A DNA stretch of 64,000 nt, taken from assembly GCA_963576725.1 (NCBI GenBank), contig OY755252.1:48052840-48116839 (forward strand), given 5' to 3'. Each line of letters opens with the position of its first letter. The stretch's first letter is position 1. This DNA comes from Azorinus chamasolen. Lineage: Eukaryota; Mollusca; Bivalvia; Cardiida; Solecurtidae. Positions 9,755-20,071 of this stretch are shown here, piece after piece. The notes under the pieces are model-generated. The model was not told the DNA's origin. It saw nothing but the letters and a program-made list of their open reading frames with translations, and searched no databases. The position numbers and the translations under genes were made by a program.

Positions 9755-11140
9755 ACTGGTTGCTTAATACATAAACGGGACATCTCTAAGAGCAGATGGT
9801 TGCTTAATACATTGTATATCAACATGTGCGTCTATAAGAGCCAGTTTTTGCTTAATGCATAAACATGTGAGTCTTTAAGAGCAAGTGGTTGCTTAATGCA
9901 TATAAACATGTGAGTCTATACGAGCAATATGTTGCTTAATGCATAGACACGGAATCTATAAAAGGAAGTGGTTACCTAATGCATAATCATGTGAGTCTAT
10001 AAGAGAAAGTGGTTGCTTAATGCATATCAACATGTGAGTCTATACGAGCAATATGTTGCTTAACGCATAGACACGGAATCTATAAAAGGAAGTGGTTACC
10101 TAATGCATAAACATGTGAGTCTTTAAGAGCAAGTGGTTGCTTAATGCATATAAACATGTGAGTCTATACGAGCGATATGTTGCTTAATGCATAGACACGG
10201 AATCTATAAAAGGAAGTGGTTACCTAATGCATAAACATGTGAGTCTATAAGAGCAAGTGGTTGCTTAATGCATATAAACATGTGAGTCTATACGAGCAAT
10301 ATGTTGCTTAATGCATAGACACGGAATCTATAAAAGGAAGTGGGTACCTAATGCATAAACATGTGAGTCTATAAGAGCTTAATGCATAGACATGGGATCT
10401 ATAAGCACACGTGGTTGTTTAATGTATAAACATTGAGTATATAAGAATATGTGGTTGCTTAATGAGTAAATATGGAGTCTGCAAGGGCAGGGGGTTAGTT
10501 AATGCATGTACATGAGGTCTATAAAAGCATGTAGTTGCGTAGTGCACAAACATGGTGTCTGTAAGAGCAGGTGGCTGCTTAATGCATAAACACGGTGTCT
10601 ATAAAAGCAAGTGGCTTCTTAATGCATAAACATGGCGTCTATAAGAGAAAGTGGTTACTTAATGCATAAACACGGCGTCTATAAGAGCAGATGGTTGTTT
10701 AATGCATAAACATGGCGTCTGTAATAGCAGATGGTTACTTAATGCACAAACATGGTGTCTATAAGAGCATAAGAGCAGGTGGTTACTTAATATATAAATA
10801 TGGCGTCTACAAGAGAAAGTGATTACTTAATTAATGCATAAACACAGCGTCTATAAGAGCAGATGGTTGTTTAATGCATAAAAATGGCGTCTTTAATAGC
10901 AGATGGTTACTTAATGCACACACATGGCGTCTATAAGAGCAGATGTTTGCTTAATGCACAAACATGGCGTCAGTAAGTGTAAGTAGTAATGCATAAACAT
11001 GACGTATATACGAGCAAGTGGTTACTTAATGCATAAACATGGCGTCTATAAGAACAAGTGGTTAATTAATGCATAAACATGGCGTCTATACGAGCAAGAA
11101 TTACCTAATGCACGAACATGGCGTCTATACGAGCATGTGT
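9755..11140. repeat. 41-bp minisatellite with 124-bp higher order
   Basis: About 33 units of GCTTAATGCATAAACATG, then TGAGTCTATAAGAGCAAGTG with GTT. Between about 9885 and 10380 three unit types recur in fixed order with a 123-125 bp period, starts at 9885, 10009, 10132 and 10257. Outside that block units are more diverged and single order, some with ATGGCGTCTATAAGAGCA. Confidence 0.95.
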
Positions 11141-11149
11141 TTTAAACTT

Positions 11150-11385
11150 TTAACCCTATACCTGATGAATATTTAGGTAGGAAATACTGACACCATGAAT
11201 ATTCATTAACTGAAGTTTTATAACGACATATGGAGACAGGGATGTTTGGCCATGGCAGAGACTGTGAAATTCGATATGCAAACAGAATAGGCCCTGACCA
11301 GACAGTTCTCACAAGAACCGTCTCATCTGTGTTTACTCTGTTATTAAAGGTTTGGAATGGCGTGTCTATCAGATAAAGGGGTTAA
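11150..11385 (-). mobile_element. T1 MITE with TTAA at both ends
   Basis: TTAACCCTATACCTGATGAA opens and AAAGGGGTTAA closes. The long arm has GTTTGGCCATGGCAGAGAC. The hairpin is imperfect (AGACAGTTCTCACAAGAACCG). A T3 copy begins six bases to the right. Confidence 0.88.
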
Positions 11386-11390
11386 GGTTA

Positions 11391-11602
11391 TCAACCCTTT
11401 CACCGCCAATGTCGCGTAAATGCACCGCGACAAATAGTGCAGTCCCAGATCAGACGCCGTCTTGAAAAGTCAGTGGCTTCACTTTATGTCTCAATCTCTA
11501 TATCTGCGGTTTACTCCTTTGAAATTTGCAGTTATTCTATTGAATGATTTAACAAACTTAAATTGCAGACTACAATTAGAAATTTGGCGTCGAAAGGGTT
11601 AA
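11391..11602. mobile_element. T3 MITE, TTAA family
   Basis: Starts TCAACCCTTTCACCGCCAAT and ends GGCGTCGAAAGGGTTAA. The interior shares ATGTCGC, CGACAAATAGTGCAGT, CCAGATCAGACGCCG, TTTGAAATTTGCA and ACAATTAGAAATTTGGCG with the second copy at 44768-45012. It lies between a T1 copy and an H2 fragment. Confidence 0.82.
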
Positions 11603-11725
11603 ATTTATCACAATGGTTTCAAAACTACACCATTCTATTTTTTCCTTTTTTGTAGTAAATGCTCCATTTCAGTAGATTTAATCAAAGAGGTTAGGTCTAA
11701 AAATAGCCTATGAGGGATTGGGTTA
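11603..11725. mobile_element. H2 element, right half
   Basis: ATTTATCACAATGGTTTCAA, TAGTAAATGCTCCATTTCAG and AATAGCCTATGAGGGATTGG mirror the left half at 12030-12172. The left half is missing here and the T3 copy lies at the break. Confidence 0.6.
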
Positions 11726-11819
11726 TGTTGATTACTGTTAAGAAATCAAGCGAAATGTATCATGTATAAACATACATTATCAAAGCCTGGCGTATTTATA
11801 TCATATTAATAGTTATCTG

Positions 11820-11985
11820 CTGGTGAATGAATACCTATGCAAAACAGTATGGACCCAGATAAAAATGCCGAGTGACTCGGTGTATCATCGAGATCCACAC
11901 TGTTTGATATTCTGACCAGGTTGTTGAAATGAGATCATGCAAGATAAATCAACTGTGACGGATGAAGTCGGTGACATTTTCTACC
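11820..11985. mobile_element. T2 MITE copy
   Basis: ACCTATGCAAAACAGTATGG leads into a palindrome with GCCGAGTGACTCGGTG at centre, then GATCCACACTGTTTGATATT and CTGACCAGG. Terminal TTAA was not found. Confidence 0.7.
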
Positions 11986-12029
11986 AACAAAAGTTTGCCT
12001 AGCAGGCTAAATACTTGGATGGTTTGTGA

Positions 12030-12172
12030 ATGTTAGGTAGAAAGTATTTAAACCCATTCCCTCATAGGCTGGTCTCTTGGAATAAATCTACGGAAAAGGA
12101 GCAGTTACTAGAAAAAAAGAAAATATTAGAATTGTGTAATTTTTAAAGCATTTGCTCCTATAGAGCAATGGT
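12030..12172. mobile_element. H2 element, left half
   Basis: CCCATTCCCTCATAGGCTGG, GGAATAAATCTACGGAAAAG, AGAATTGTGTAATTTT and GCATTTGCTCCTATAGAGCA, matching the full copy at 12475-12725 up to its centre. A 65-codon frame starting at 12168 is not supported as a gene. Confidence 0.65.
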
Positions 12173-12365
12173 TGCAAAGCGAGACTCTTACAAAGGCGTC
12201 AATATGATGCAATGGGTTAACCAGACTGACCGGATGTGTGTTAAGCGAAGAATGATTCTCCATACATTCTATATCATATATATATCAGTGCAGTATTTTA
12301 AAATGTTTCAAATTTCCATAATACATTTTAAGATAGCCCATCATATCATTACATTTTCACTCTAA

Positions 12366-12440
12366 ACATGTTACTGAGTTTGTATCGCCGATGAGACGCC
12401 ATAAGGCGCCGGTATAATCAATTTCTGTTGTTTGTCCAAA
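12366..12440. mobile_element. Possible T2 remnant
   Basis: GAGTTTGTATCGCCGATGAG and ACGCCATAAGGCGCCGG resemble a shrunken T2 palindrome. Weak. Confidence 0.35.
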
Positions 12441-12474
12441 CCGCTTTACAAATACAGCATTTTATACTTAACCG

Positions 12475-12725
12475 ATTGGCTCCTAGACTATTTTAGACCC
12501 AGCCTCTTTGAATTAATCTACCGAAAAGGAGCATTAACTATAGTAAAGGAACATTTTAGAATTGTGTAGTTTTGAAACCATTGTGGTAAAATGTAGATCT
12601 ATAGGGCATTTGCTCCTATGGAGCAAATGCTCTATTTATCATAATGGTTTCAAAATGTGACTTTTATAGAGGCACCAAAATGCGTCACTATGGGGGAATG
12701 TGTTATTGCCATGGTAAACTGTTGA
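12475..12725. mobile_element. H2 hairpin element, full copy
   Basis: A long palindrome centred near 12621 (GCATTTGCTCC, TAT, GGAGCAAATGC). Arms extend through GTTTTGAAACCATTGT and ATAATGGTTTCAAAA. The left arm holds AATTAATCTACCGAAAAGGA. The right arm ends near CACTATGGGGGAATGTG, which pairs with the ATTCCCTCATAG end of the copy at 12030. Confidence 0.7.
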
Positions 12726-12837
12726 GAACAAAATCTCTAACATACAAGGAAACATATCACACCTTGACCATAAAGCTTCTATCAGCTTTATCAGATCTGG
12801 GTTAACTGTGTTTGTAAAATCACGAAAAAAAGGGATT

Positions 12838-12970
12838 GTCAGGCAAATGCTTACGTTTGCATGCTATTTATTTGATAGCCGGAAGTGAACAGCGTGCTAA
12901 TTACTCATAATTGGAACACAAAGGAAGCCGACAGTGTGAAGTAATTGTATTGTCTGCTTTCTAAGATTCG
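12838..12970. repeat. Dispersed repeat, copy 2
   Basis: Inverted relative to 3795-3895: ATTGGAACACAAAGGAAGC and GTGTGAAGTAATTGTATTG match its reverse complement with several substitutions. Confidence 0.5.
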
Positions 12971-13039
12971 TTAACTTTTGGTGTGCTATGGGGAAATGCG
13001 TAATTACCTGTGAAAATGGTTTGGATCCAATTTCGACTA

Positions 13040-13270
13040 CAGTACCATGGGCCCCGGGTTCGATCCCCCGTTGGACAAAGCCCTTCGGATGAGACTTTAT
13101 AAACCGAGGCGTGATGTATCAGTGTTCTACACTGAACATCTAATAAGCTATCGATAATAAGAGTAGGGCATGGCGCCCGGGTTTCTCTGTATCAGCTCCC
13201 CACTCTCTCTGTGACGTCCAGTTAGTCCATGGCTTGCAGAAACTGACGTTAATCAACACAACCAACCAAC
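13040..13270 (+). mobile_element. tRNA-derived SINE copy
   Basis: Contains an RNA polymerase III B-box-like GGTTCGATCCC (13057-13067) followed by CTTCGGATGAGACTTTATAA, ACCGAGGCGTGATG and AAGAGTAGGGCATGGCGCCC. From memory, this core order matches a SINE family widespread in marine invertebrates. The A box is not clear, the 3' tail is absent and the copy is probably truncated. It is not a functional tRNA, since no cloverleaf closes around the B box. Confidence 0.65.
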
Positions 13271-13481
13271 CAACTGAGACTGCGGCTTTGAAAAGAAAGG
13301 GAAGAAGAGTTTGCATTAATATATGATTCAGAAACTTTGTCTGGAGAAGAAACATTTACACAGTATGCTAAAGATTAATTTTTTTGCAAACACGTCACTC
13401 CTAGTTTCTGTAAATTCCAGGGTGAGGACCCATACATGGACCACTGATTGGCAGACTCACTACGAATTCCTCCCACGCTTC

Positions 13482-13713
13482 TAACCCTTATCCTGTTCAA
13501 TACTCATGTAAGAAATTATGATATCATTAATAATTATTAGCTGATTTTTTATAATGTTAAATATTCTCAAGAGAACATTTTTGCTTTGACAAAAACTGCA
13601 GAATCAGATCTATATCATGTCAAAAGCAAACAGAGCAGATCCTGGTCATACTAATCTGGGTCTCCTCTGTTTGCAAATGCGTGAAAATGCGTTTGAATGA
13701 GGGGCGGGTTTAA
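13482..13713 (-). mobile_element. T1 MITE
   Basis: TAACCCTTATCCTGTTCAAT opens, ATCAGATCTATATCATGTC and AAGCAAACAGAGCAGATCC follow, and the hairpin loop is shortened (TGGTCATACTAATCTGGG). It closes GGGCGGGTTTAA. Confidence 0.85.
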
Positions 13714-13811
13714 ACAATCCCACTCTTTTATTCCTGCCGTCACATTTGCCGGACATTTTGAGAAGAAATACATACAACAAAACCCACTAACCCGGACGTT
13801 CAAATTAACAT

Positions 13812-14022
13812 TATGCATGAAATAATGACTATATGAAGATCACCATATAATTAGCTGACTTTAAATAATGGATTTTTTTGCCATGGTAGAAACTGTTCAA
13901 TCAGGTCTTTTTTATTTCATAATGCACAGCATACCCTTATCAGACGGCTGCCACAGAAGTGTCTGATCTGAGTCTACTCTGTTTGCAAGGGCATGAAAAG
14001 GTGTTTGATGAGATAAAAGATT
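13812..14022 (-). mobile_element. T1 MITE, degenerate ends
   Basis: TGAAATAATGACTATATGAA, TTGCCATGGTAGAAACTG, then hairpin ATCAGACGGCTGCCACAGAA and CTGAGTCTACTCTGTTTGC. The right end has lost AAAGGGTTAA. Confidence 0.75.
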
Positions 14023-14045
14023 GAGACAGATGGGGGGGGGGGGGC

Positions 14046-14258
14046 TAAATATTTTACTTCACAAAAATACCTTTGCAAACAGAGTAGACCCAGTGTAGAC
14101 AGCTTCTGTAGGAGCCATCTGATCATGTTTTGTTCTGTTTGCTTATGATATAATACAGATATAATTCTACAGTTTTTCAAGATTTTGTTCATTGTGCCTT
14201 TATAAATTAATTTAATGATGACGTTATTACTTCTTGCCTGAATATCCATGGAGTTAAG
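14046..14258 (+). mobile_element. T1 MITE
   Basis: CCTTTGCAAACAGAGTAGAC hairpin, GCTTATGATATAATACAGAT, ATTCTACAGTTTTTC, TTAATTTAATGATGACGTTA, and an end at CCATGGAGTTAAGG. A G-run (about 14031-14044) adjoins its left end. Confidence 0.8.
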
Positions 14259-14345
14259 GACTGGGACAGGATGAAAGAATTCCCAGTGGAGCTTTCCGAA
14301 TTACTTTCACCCATCATTAAGCAATCACGTGTATAAAACAGATAC
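14259..14345. mobile_element. P1 core fragment
   Basis: GGACAGGATGAAAGAATTCC...GGAGCTTTCCGAATTACTTTC and CATTAAGCAATCACGTGT are the two hairpin arms. The CAGT ends are missing. Confidence 0.55.
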
Positions 14346-14475
14346 AGTTGAACCTCGATATCTCGAACTCGGATAACTCGAACTTCGAAATACATGTAGC
14401 TAAATAGTCGATCCCTCCTACATGTACAATAGAGAAATGCACTAAAATGTATCACTTTGCATATCTAGTGTTATA
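14346..14475 (+). mobile_element. P2 (pogo-like) MITE left part
   Basis: Begins TACAGTTGAACCTCGATATC, then TCGAACTCGGATAACTCGAA and ACAATAGAGAAATGCACTAA. Aligns with the left half of the complete copy at 21186-21503. Confidence 0.75.
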
Positions 14476-14867
14476 ATTTTGAAAGAAGTATTTGGGTTTA
14501 TATTGGGTTAATATTAATATCAATTTCAGTAGATGGAACTTGTTAGAATTCTAATCACACCAGTCAGATAGGACAGCACTGAACAAAGGTAGTTAATTAT
14601 TGCTAACTAGTGTCAAGTACGTACCTTCCTTTGTGCAGCCTGCTAACATCATGTTAGCCCCTACATAATGAGTATATAAGCCAGGACCCAAGTGAGAGAG
14701 GAAACTCTTTTCGATTGAGCTTTTGATTTGGACTAGTTTGGAGGGCTCATAGTAGAAATGGCTCGACAATATCTTATAGTTCATCCTGTAGAGTTAGAAA
14801 TAAAATGCATGTGCACTCTAAGAAGACTTTCGTCGTCGTCCCCTTCTAAGATTTACAACACTAGAAA
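14476..14867. other. Nothing recognised
   Basis: No repeats, hairpins or coding signal. A 63-codon minus frame (14593-14784) has no domain. It separates two partial P2 copies, so it may be an insertion into one element. Confidence 0.4.
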
Positions 14868-14995
14868 CACATTTGACAGCTTAAGGCAGGTCTAAATTAA
14901 TGCTGAAAGCTCCCTCCTACATGTAGAATTGAGAAATTGTCCAGATAAGAAATGGGATAACTCGAACTTCTGTTATATCGAATAAATTTATATGA
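14868..14995. mobile_element. P2 MITE right part
   Basis: GGCAGGTCTAAATTAATGCT, GAAAGCTCCCTCCTACATGT, GGGATAACTCGAACTTCTGT and ATATCGAATAAATTTATA correspond to P2 interior and right shoulder, with an inverted subterminal piece. Confidence 0.6.
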
Positions 14996-15575
14996 TCCCT
15001 TTATGAGCCGTCTGATCAGTTTCTGATCTGTTTGCTTTTTAAGGCATTATATAGATCTGACAGTACAGACCGTGATCTTAGGACAGTACAGACCCTGATC
15101 TTAGGACAGTACATACCCTGATCTTAGGACAGTACATACCCTAATCTGGGACAGTACATGACCTGATCTGGGAAGTACATAACCTGATCTTAGAACAGTG
15201 CACACCTGATCTGGGACAGTACAGACCCTGGTCTTAGGACAGTACATACCCTGATCTGAGAGACAGTGCATACCCTGGTCTTAGGAGAGTACAGGCCCTG
15301 GTCTTAGGACAATACATACCCTGATCTGTGACAGTACATACCCTGATCTTAGGAAGTAAATACCCTGATCTTAGGACAGTAAATAACCTGATCTGGGACA
15401 GTACATGACCTGATCTGGGAAGTTCATACCCTGATCTTAGGACAGTACAGACCCTGATCTTAGGACAGTACATACCCTGATCTTAGGACAGTGCATACCC
15501 TAATCTGGGAGAGTACATGACCTGATTTTAGGACAGTGCACACCTGATCTGGGACAGTACATACCCTGATTAAAT
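14996..15575 (+). mobile_element. T1 MITE remnant with internal 24-bp array
   Basis: The right hairpin arm (GAGCCGTCTGATCAG, GATCTGTTTGC) and the following TTATATAGATCTGACAGTAC are T1. At the position where T1 reads ATTCTACAG the sequence turns into the 24-bp array. T1 sequence is not recognisable after the array. Confidence 0.6.
15055..15570. repeat. 22-24-bp minisatellite
   Basis: About 22 units of GACAGTACATACCCTGATCT plus TAGG or GG, with short units lacking the AGGACA step. The minus frame at 15234-15473 is repeat-derived. Confidence 0.93.
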
Positions 15576-15860
15576 AATAAATGAAGAAGAGCTACTTTTA
15601 CCGAATGATTCTCTCCTTTCCTCTCTGACAAAATATTGCTCTACTTATTTTTTGCGTTATCCGTTTTATGGGCCACCATGAGGAATGCAGAGACATTCTG
15701 AGTACGTTGGTCCTTATGATAAGAGTTTGATAGCATCATGCCAGTCACATCGAAGTTATAATGTGTAGTAAAAACCCTCTAAAGCGGACACCCAAACAAG
15801 ATCGAGTTGTCGGTATTTGTGACAGTAAGTTCCTCTTAAAGTATGCTGCGTTACAACACA

Positions 15861-16186
15861 GTAAAAACTAGATACTACGATTTTTTAACAATGAAGAATT
15901 TATGTCTTTGTATAGGCAGATGGCTGCTTAATGCAGGGTGAAAGTTATGCAGAAATTCTCTTTCTGCATGACTTTTACGCTGCATTAAGTTGCCACCTGT
16001 GTTAAAGATAAATAATGGTACGTATTTGAGTGTTCGTAGTATCGAGTGGTCGTAGTATCGAGTTTTTACTGTATTTGAGTGTTCGTAATATTGAGTGTTC
16101 GTAGTATCGAGTTTTCGTAGTATCGAGTTTTTACTGTATTTGAGTGTTCGTAGTATTGAGTGTTCGTAGTATCGAGTTTTCACTGT
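15861..16186. mobile_element. P1 MITE with amplified right TIR
   Basis: The left end CAGTAAAAACTAGATACTAC pairs with GTAGTATCGAGTTTTTACTG near 16052-16075. The core hairpin is GGCAGATGGCTGCTTAATGC...GCATTAAGTTGCCACCTG. The right TIR is then repeated: GTTCGTAGTATCGAGT or a close variant occurs about eight times to 16184, with TTTTTACTG or TTTTCACTG recurring three times. Confidence 0.8.
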
Positions 16187-16279
16187 TCTTTCTTTCTATA
16201 TTAATACTTTCAACCCTGAATTATCAGAGTGGAAATATTTAAACTTACCAGAGGTCTTTGAATGACAAACAGTGTATAC

Positions 16280-16385
16280 CCTGATCAGAGGGCTCCTATA
16301 TGTATGTATAATGTATGCTCAGAGGGCTCCTATATGTATGTATAATGTATGATCAGAGGGCTCCTATATGTATGTATAATGTATG
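16280..16385. repeat. 34-bp triplication
   Basis: Three nearly identical units of CAGAGGGCTCCTATATGTAT plus GTATAATGTATGAT. GATCAGAGGGCTCC is the T1 hairpin arm, so this small array also carries T1 sequence. Confidence 0.9.
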
Positions 16386-16454
16386 ATGTCATTCAGTTAG
16401 AATTATAAGAGTCACATAACTCACCTTAGTATTTGAACATATATTACCTACAGT

Positions 16455-16690
16455 TCAACCTCTTTTAAAAATGCTTTACTTCATGAATATTCATAAAATA
16501 TATAAAATAATGATTTAGAGAATATTAATTAGCTGTTGTTGCTTTTTTAAGCAAAATGGAATATGAACTCAATACGTTTGGCCCTGGCAAAAACAGCAGA
16601 CTCATATCTGTATTATTTCACATGCAAACGGAGCAGAACCTGGTCACACGCCTCCTGGAGGGTCTACACAGTCTGCGAAGACATTTAGAT
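16455..16690 (-). mobile_element. T1 MITE, degenerate
   Basis: CTTTACTTCATGAATATTCA, GTTTGGCCCTGGCAAAAAC, ATCTGTATTATTTCACATG and CAAACGGAGCAGAACCTGG. The second hairpin arm is eroded. Confidence 0.75.
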
Positions 16691-16737
16691 CTGTCCAGAA
16701 AATAAACACCGGGTCTTTGAAAGCAGGTGATTGCTGA

Positions 16738-16868
16738 ACTCTTTCAACATGCACTGTCACATTTGCAAACAGTGTAGACCCAGATCAGATCTCCTATAGG
16801 AGCAGTCTGATTTGGGTCTACTCTGTTTGCAAATGCGTGAAAATACGTTTATATGAGGGAAAGGGTTC
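16738..16868 (-). mobile_element. T1 MITE, hairpin and short arm
   Basis: GCAAACAGTGTAGACCCAGA / TCTGATTTGGGTCTACTCTG around TCTCCTATAGGAG, then GCAAATGCGTGAAAATACG and GGGAAAGGGTTCAG. Confidence 0.82.
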
Positions 16869-17084
16869 AGACAGTTTCTATTGTATCTAGTACAGTGCAC
16901 AAATATTCATCCTTTGGAACGTGTCTAGAGAATTGGCTTTGGTATTATACCCCGCTGAGACATAGAGTTGATAGATAGACAGCGAATTGGAGGTAAATCG
17001 ACTGTATATCTGATATGATTATCAACGTTGGTGGCAAATAACTGTTTTGCGTTTTTGCGTTTTTTTGTATATGGTTCTTGTCTG

Positions 17085-17190
17085 TTACAGAGAAATGAGA
17101 CACTATTATACTTGTCTGTACAGAGAAATGAGACACAATTATACTTGTCTGTACAGAGAAATGAGACACTAGTATACTTGTCTGTACAGT
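17085..17190. repeat. About 31-bp triplication
   Basis: Three units of CTTGTCTGTACAGAGAAATG plus AGACAC(T/A)ATTATA, plus a partial unit. Confidence 0.9.
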
Positions 17191-17207
17191 TGTATTGAAA
17201 AAACAAA

Positions 17208-17276
17208 TTTAACCCTTTACCTCGTGAATATTCATGTAAGAACTATAATGATATAATGATTTAGCTGAATAATAAA
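17208..17276 (-). mobile_element. T1 MITE long-arm end
   Basis: AACCCTTTACCTCGTGAATA, TTCATGTAAGAAC and GATTTAGCTGAATAATAA form the T1 long-arm terminus. The 17278 array replaces the remainder. Confidence 0.7.
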
Positions 17277-17277
17277 C

Positions 17278-17545
17278 ACACTGTCACAAACGTGTCGGAC
17301 ATAATGGACACAATGACCCCGACGTGCTTGACATAATGGACAGACTGTCATAAATGCGTTGGATATAATGGACACAATGACAAAAAACCGGGTCGGATAT
17401 AATGGACACAGTGACACAATCCACTGACACGTATCTGTCGAACATAATGGACACATGGACACTAACTTGATGAACATAATGGACACACAGACACAAACGT
17501 GCCGGACACAAATGTGTTGGACATAATGGACACACTTACGCAATC
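17278..17545. repeat. Degenerate 30-33-bp minisatellite
   Basis: About nine units sharing ATAATGGACACA and GTC(G/A)GA, with variable joins. It sits between two T1 pieces. Confidence 0.85.
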
Positions 17546-17559
17546 GTATTGGTTGCTTC

Positions 17560-17715
17560 ATGTAACTCTTTACGTATTTTCACGCATTTTCACGCCTTTG
17601 CAAACACAGTAGATCCAGACCAGACGGCTCCCGTAGGAGCAGTCTTATCAGGGTATGTACTGTTTGCTTATGTAATTGTAATGAATCTGACTGTAGTTTC
17701 TATTAATATCAAAAC
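17560..17715 (+). mobile_element. T1 MITE, left two thirds
   Basis: TTTACGTATTTTCACGCAT, CCTTTGCAAACACAGTAGAT, CGGCTCCCGTAGGAGCAGTC, then GCTTATGTAATTGTAATGAA and CTGACTGTAGTTTCTATTA. Confidence 0.8.
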
Positions 17716-17845
17716 TTAATGAGTGCAGATGCCGTTATAGAATTCACCCAATAAATAGTCCTTATTTCTTACATCAACATTCAACAGGGACAGGATTAAA
17801 TACACACGTTTGTTGTCGACTACAGTTGATAAGTGTCCATAGCTG

Positions 17846-19165
17846 TCACCCATGACACTGGCCATATTGTCCATATCTGTCACCCATGACACTGACTGTA
17901 TTGTCCGTGACACTGACCATATTGCCCATATCTGTCACCCATGACACTGACCATATTGCCCATATCTGTCACCCATGACACTGACCGTATTGTCCGTGAC
18001 ACTGACCATATTTCCCATATCTGTCACCCATGACACTGACCATATTGCCCATATCTGTTCCCAATGACACTGACCATGTTGTCCATATCTGTCTACCATG
18101 ACACTGACCATATTGCCAATATCTGTCATCCATGACACTGACCATATTGTCCATGTCTGTCACCCATGACACTGGCCATATTGTCCATATCTGTCACCCA
18201 TGACACTGACCATATTGCCCATATCTGTCACCCGTGACACTGACCGTATTGTCCGTGACACTGACCATATTGTCCATATCTGTCACCCATGACACTGACC
18301 ATATTGGCCATGTCTTTCACCCATGACACTGACCGTATTGTCCGTAACACTGACCATATTGTCCATGTCTGTCACCCATGACACTGACCATATTGTCCAT
18401 GTCTGTCACCCATGACACTGACCATATTGTCCATGACACTGACCATATTGTCCATATCTGTCACCCATGACACTGACCATATTGTCCATGTCTGTCACCA
18501 ATGACACTGACCATATTGCCCATGTCTGTCACCCATGACACTGGCCATATTGTCCATGTCTGTCACCATGATACTGACCATATTGTCCATGTCTGTCACC
18601 CATGACACTGACCATATTGTCCATGTCTGTCACCCATGACATTGACCATATTGTCCATGACACTGACCATATTGTCCATATCTGTCACCCTTGACACTAA
18701 CCGTATTGCCCATGTCTGTCACCAATGACACTGACCATATTGTCCATGACACTGACCATATTATCCATATCTGTCACCCGTGACACTGACCATATTGTCC
18801 ATGTCTGTCACCCACGACACTGACCATATTGCCCATAGCTGACACCCACGACACTGACAATATTGTCCATGCCTGTCACCATGAAACTGACCATATTGTC
18901 CATGTCTGTTGCCCATGACACTGACCATAATATTGTCCATGTCTGCCAAACATGACCCTGACCATATTGTCCACAGCTGTCACCCATGGCACTGACAATA
19001 TTGTTCATGTCTGTTACCATGACACTGACCATATTGTCCATGTCTGTTGCCCATGACTCTGACATTGTCCATGTCTGTTGCCCATGACACTGACCATAAT
19101 ATTGTCCATGTCTGTCACACATGACACTGACCATATTGTCCATGACACTGACCATATTGTTCATT
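17846..19165. repeat. 34-bp minisatellite, 1.3 kb
   Basis: About 40 units of CCATATCTGTCACCCATGAC plus ACTGACCATATTGT. Shorter units lacking the CTGTCACC part recur (CCGTGACACTGACCATATTG). Variation grows to the right (GCCCATGACTCTGAC). Several minus-strand frames across it are repeat-derived because a 34-bp unit rotates through all three frames. Confidence 0.95.
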
Positions 19166-19224
19166 TCTGCTCAATCTCTGGTTTGCTAAACTTTTCGAGT
19201 TCCGATTCGACCTTACTTTAGAGA

Positions 19225-19312
19225 AACTTTTGACTGAGTGTCAAACAGTTTGAATCCAGATTAATTCGGCGTTACGTCAGGATCCGCACTGTTCGACAGT
19301 TGCTCAATTGTT
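19225..19312. mobile_element. T2 MITE core
   Basis: GTGTCAAACAGTTTGAATCC, AGATTAATTCGGCGTTACGT and CAGGATCCGCACTGTTCGAC. The flanks are degenerate. Confidence 0.65.
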
Positions 19313-19414
19313 TGTCTGTTTGTTTATTTATTCAGTTGTTTGTGTTTTTGTTTGTTTGTTTCTTTCGGTGTTTACGTTACTTTTACAGTATTTCGATCAT
19401 AGCACACGTCCAGC

Positions 19415-19560
19415 TAAATATAGATAAAGGAACACCCGGAGGTTTTTCTTAGCACGGACCAAACTGCATTGTTTGGTGCACAGAAGAACATCCGGGTAGA
19501 CCACCGACCTACCCTAACCCAGCAGCACGTCTTCCTCAATGTTCTCAAAACTTAGAAAAA
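19415..19560. repeat. Possible dispersed repeat remnant
   Basis: GGAACACCCGGAGGTTTTTC, ACTGCATTGTTTGGTGCACA and GAACATCCGGGTAGACCACC resemble a dispersed molluscan sequence that I recall only loosely. There is no open frame of note. Confidence 0.3.
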
Positions 19561-19629
19561 AATAGAAGTAGAGTTTGCTTCAAATAGCTGTTTGAGCAGA
19601 CATACGAGGTTTTCAGCAAATCTTCTTAT

Positions 19630-19839
19630 TTACCTTTAGCCTGCTGCGGGTGGATAGGTGATTACCTATGCAAACAGTCTGGATCTAGATCAGACGCCGG
19701 CGTCTTACATGTATTAGGATCCAACATGTTTGAGAATATGATTGCAATTTGGTAGACAAACTGATTATAGTTTGAATTTTGAAAATGTAGTGGGTGAAAA
19801 ATGTGTATAAACAATTTGCTCTGCAGACTAAAGGTTTAA
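19630..19839. mobile_element. T2 MITE, full length
   Basis: Opens TTTACCTTTAGCCTGCTGCG and closes GACTAAAGGTTTAA. The palindrome (ATGCAAACAGTCTGGATCTA...TTAGGATCCAACATGTTTG) is off-centre. The long arm includes TTTGGTAGACAAACTGATTA, shared with the copies near 46.8 and 63.9 kb. Confidence 0.8.
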
Positions 19840-19889
19840 CAGACATTGTAAACTGGGTTACGCGAAGGCACGTGCACTATAAGTATAAA

Positions 19890-20060
19890 CTGATACCCCT
19901 CTACAACGGACGCACAAAACAAGCTAAACTCTGAGTGTTGATGATGAGGATAGCTTAATGCTGGACGCAGGTTATTCAGAATGTTCTCAGATGAGTTTCT
20001 GCATAACGTTCAGTCTGCATTAAGCTACCACTTGCTTTTAACTCTGAATGTGTTAGAACC
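19890..20060. mobile_element. P1 MITE
   Basis: GATACCCCTCTACAACGGAC left shoulder, then hairpin AGCTTAATGCTGGACGCAGG...CAGTCTGCATTAAGCTACCA. The right CAGT end is lost. Confidence 0.7.
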
Positions 20061-20071
20061 TAATACATTTG

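Noticed and set aside
13057..13067. tRNA gene suggested by the GGTTCGATCCC B box
   Set aside because: No cloverleaf or A box can be placed at the right spacing, and the downstream sequence is SINE core.
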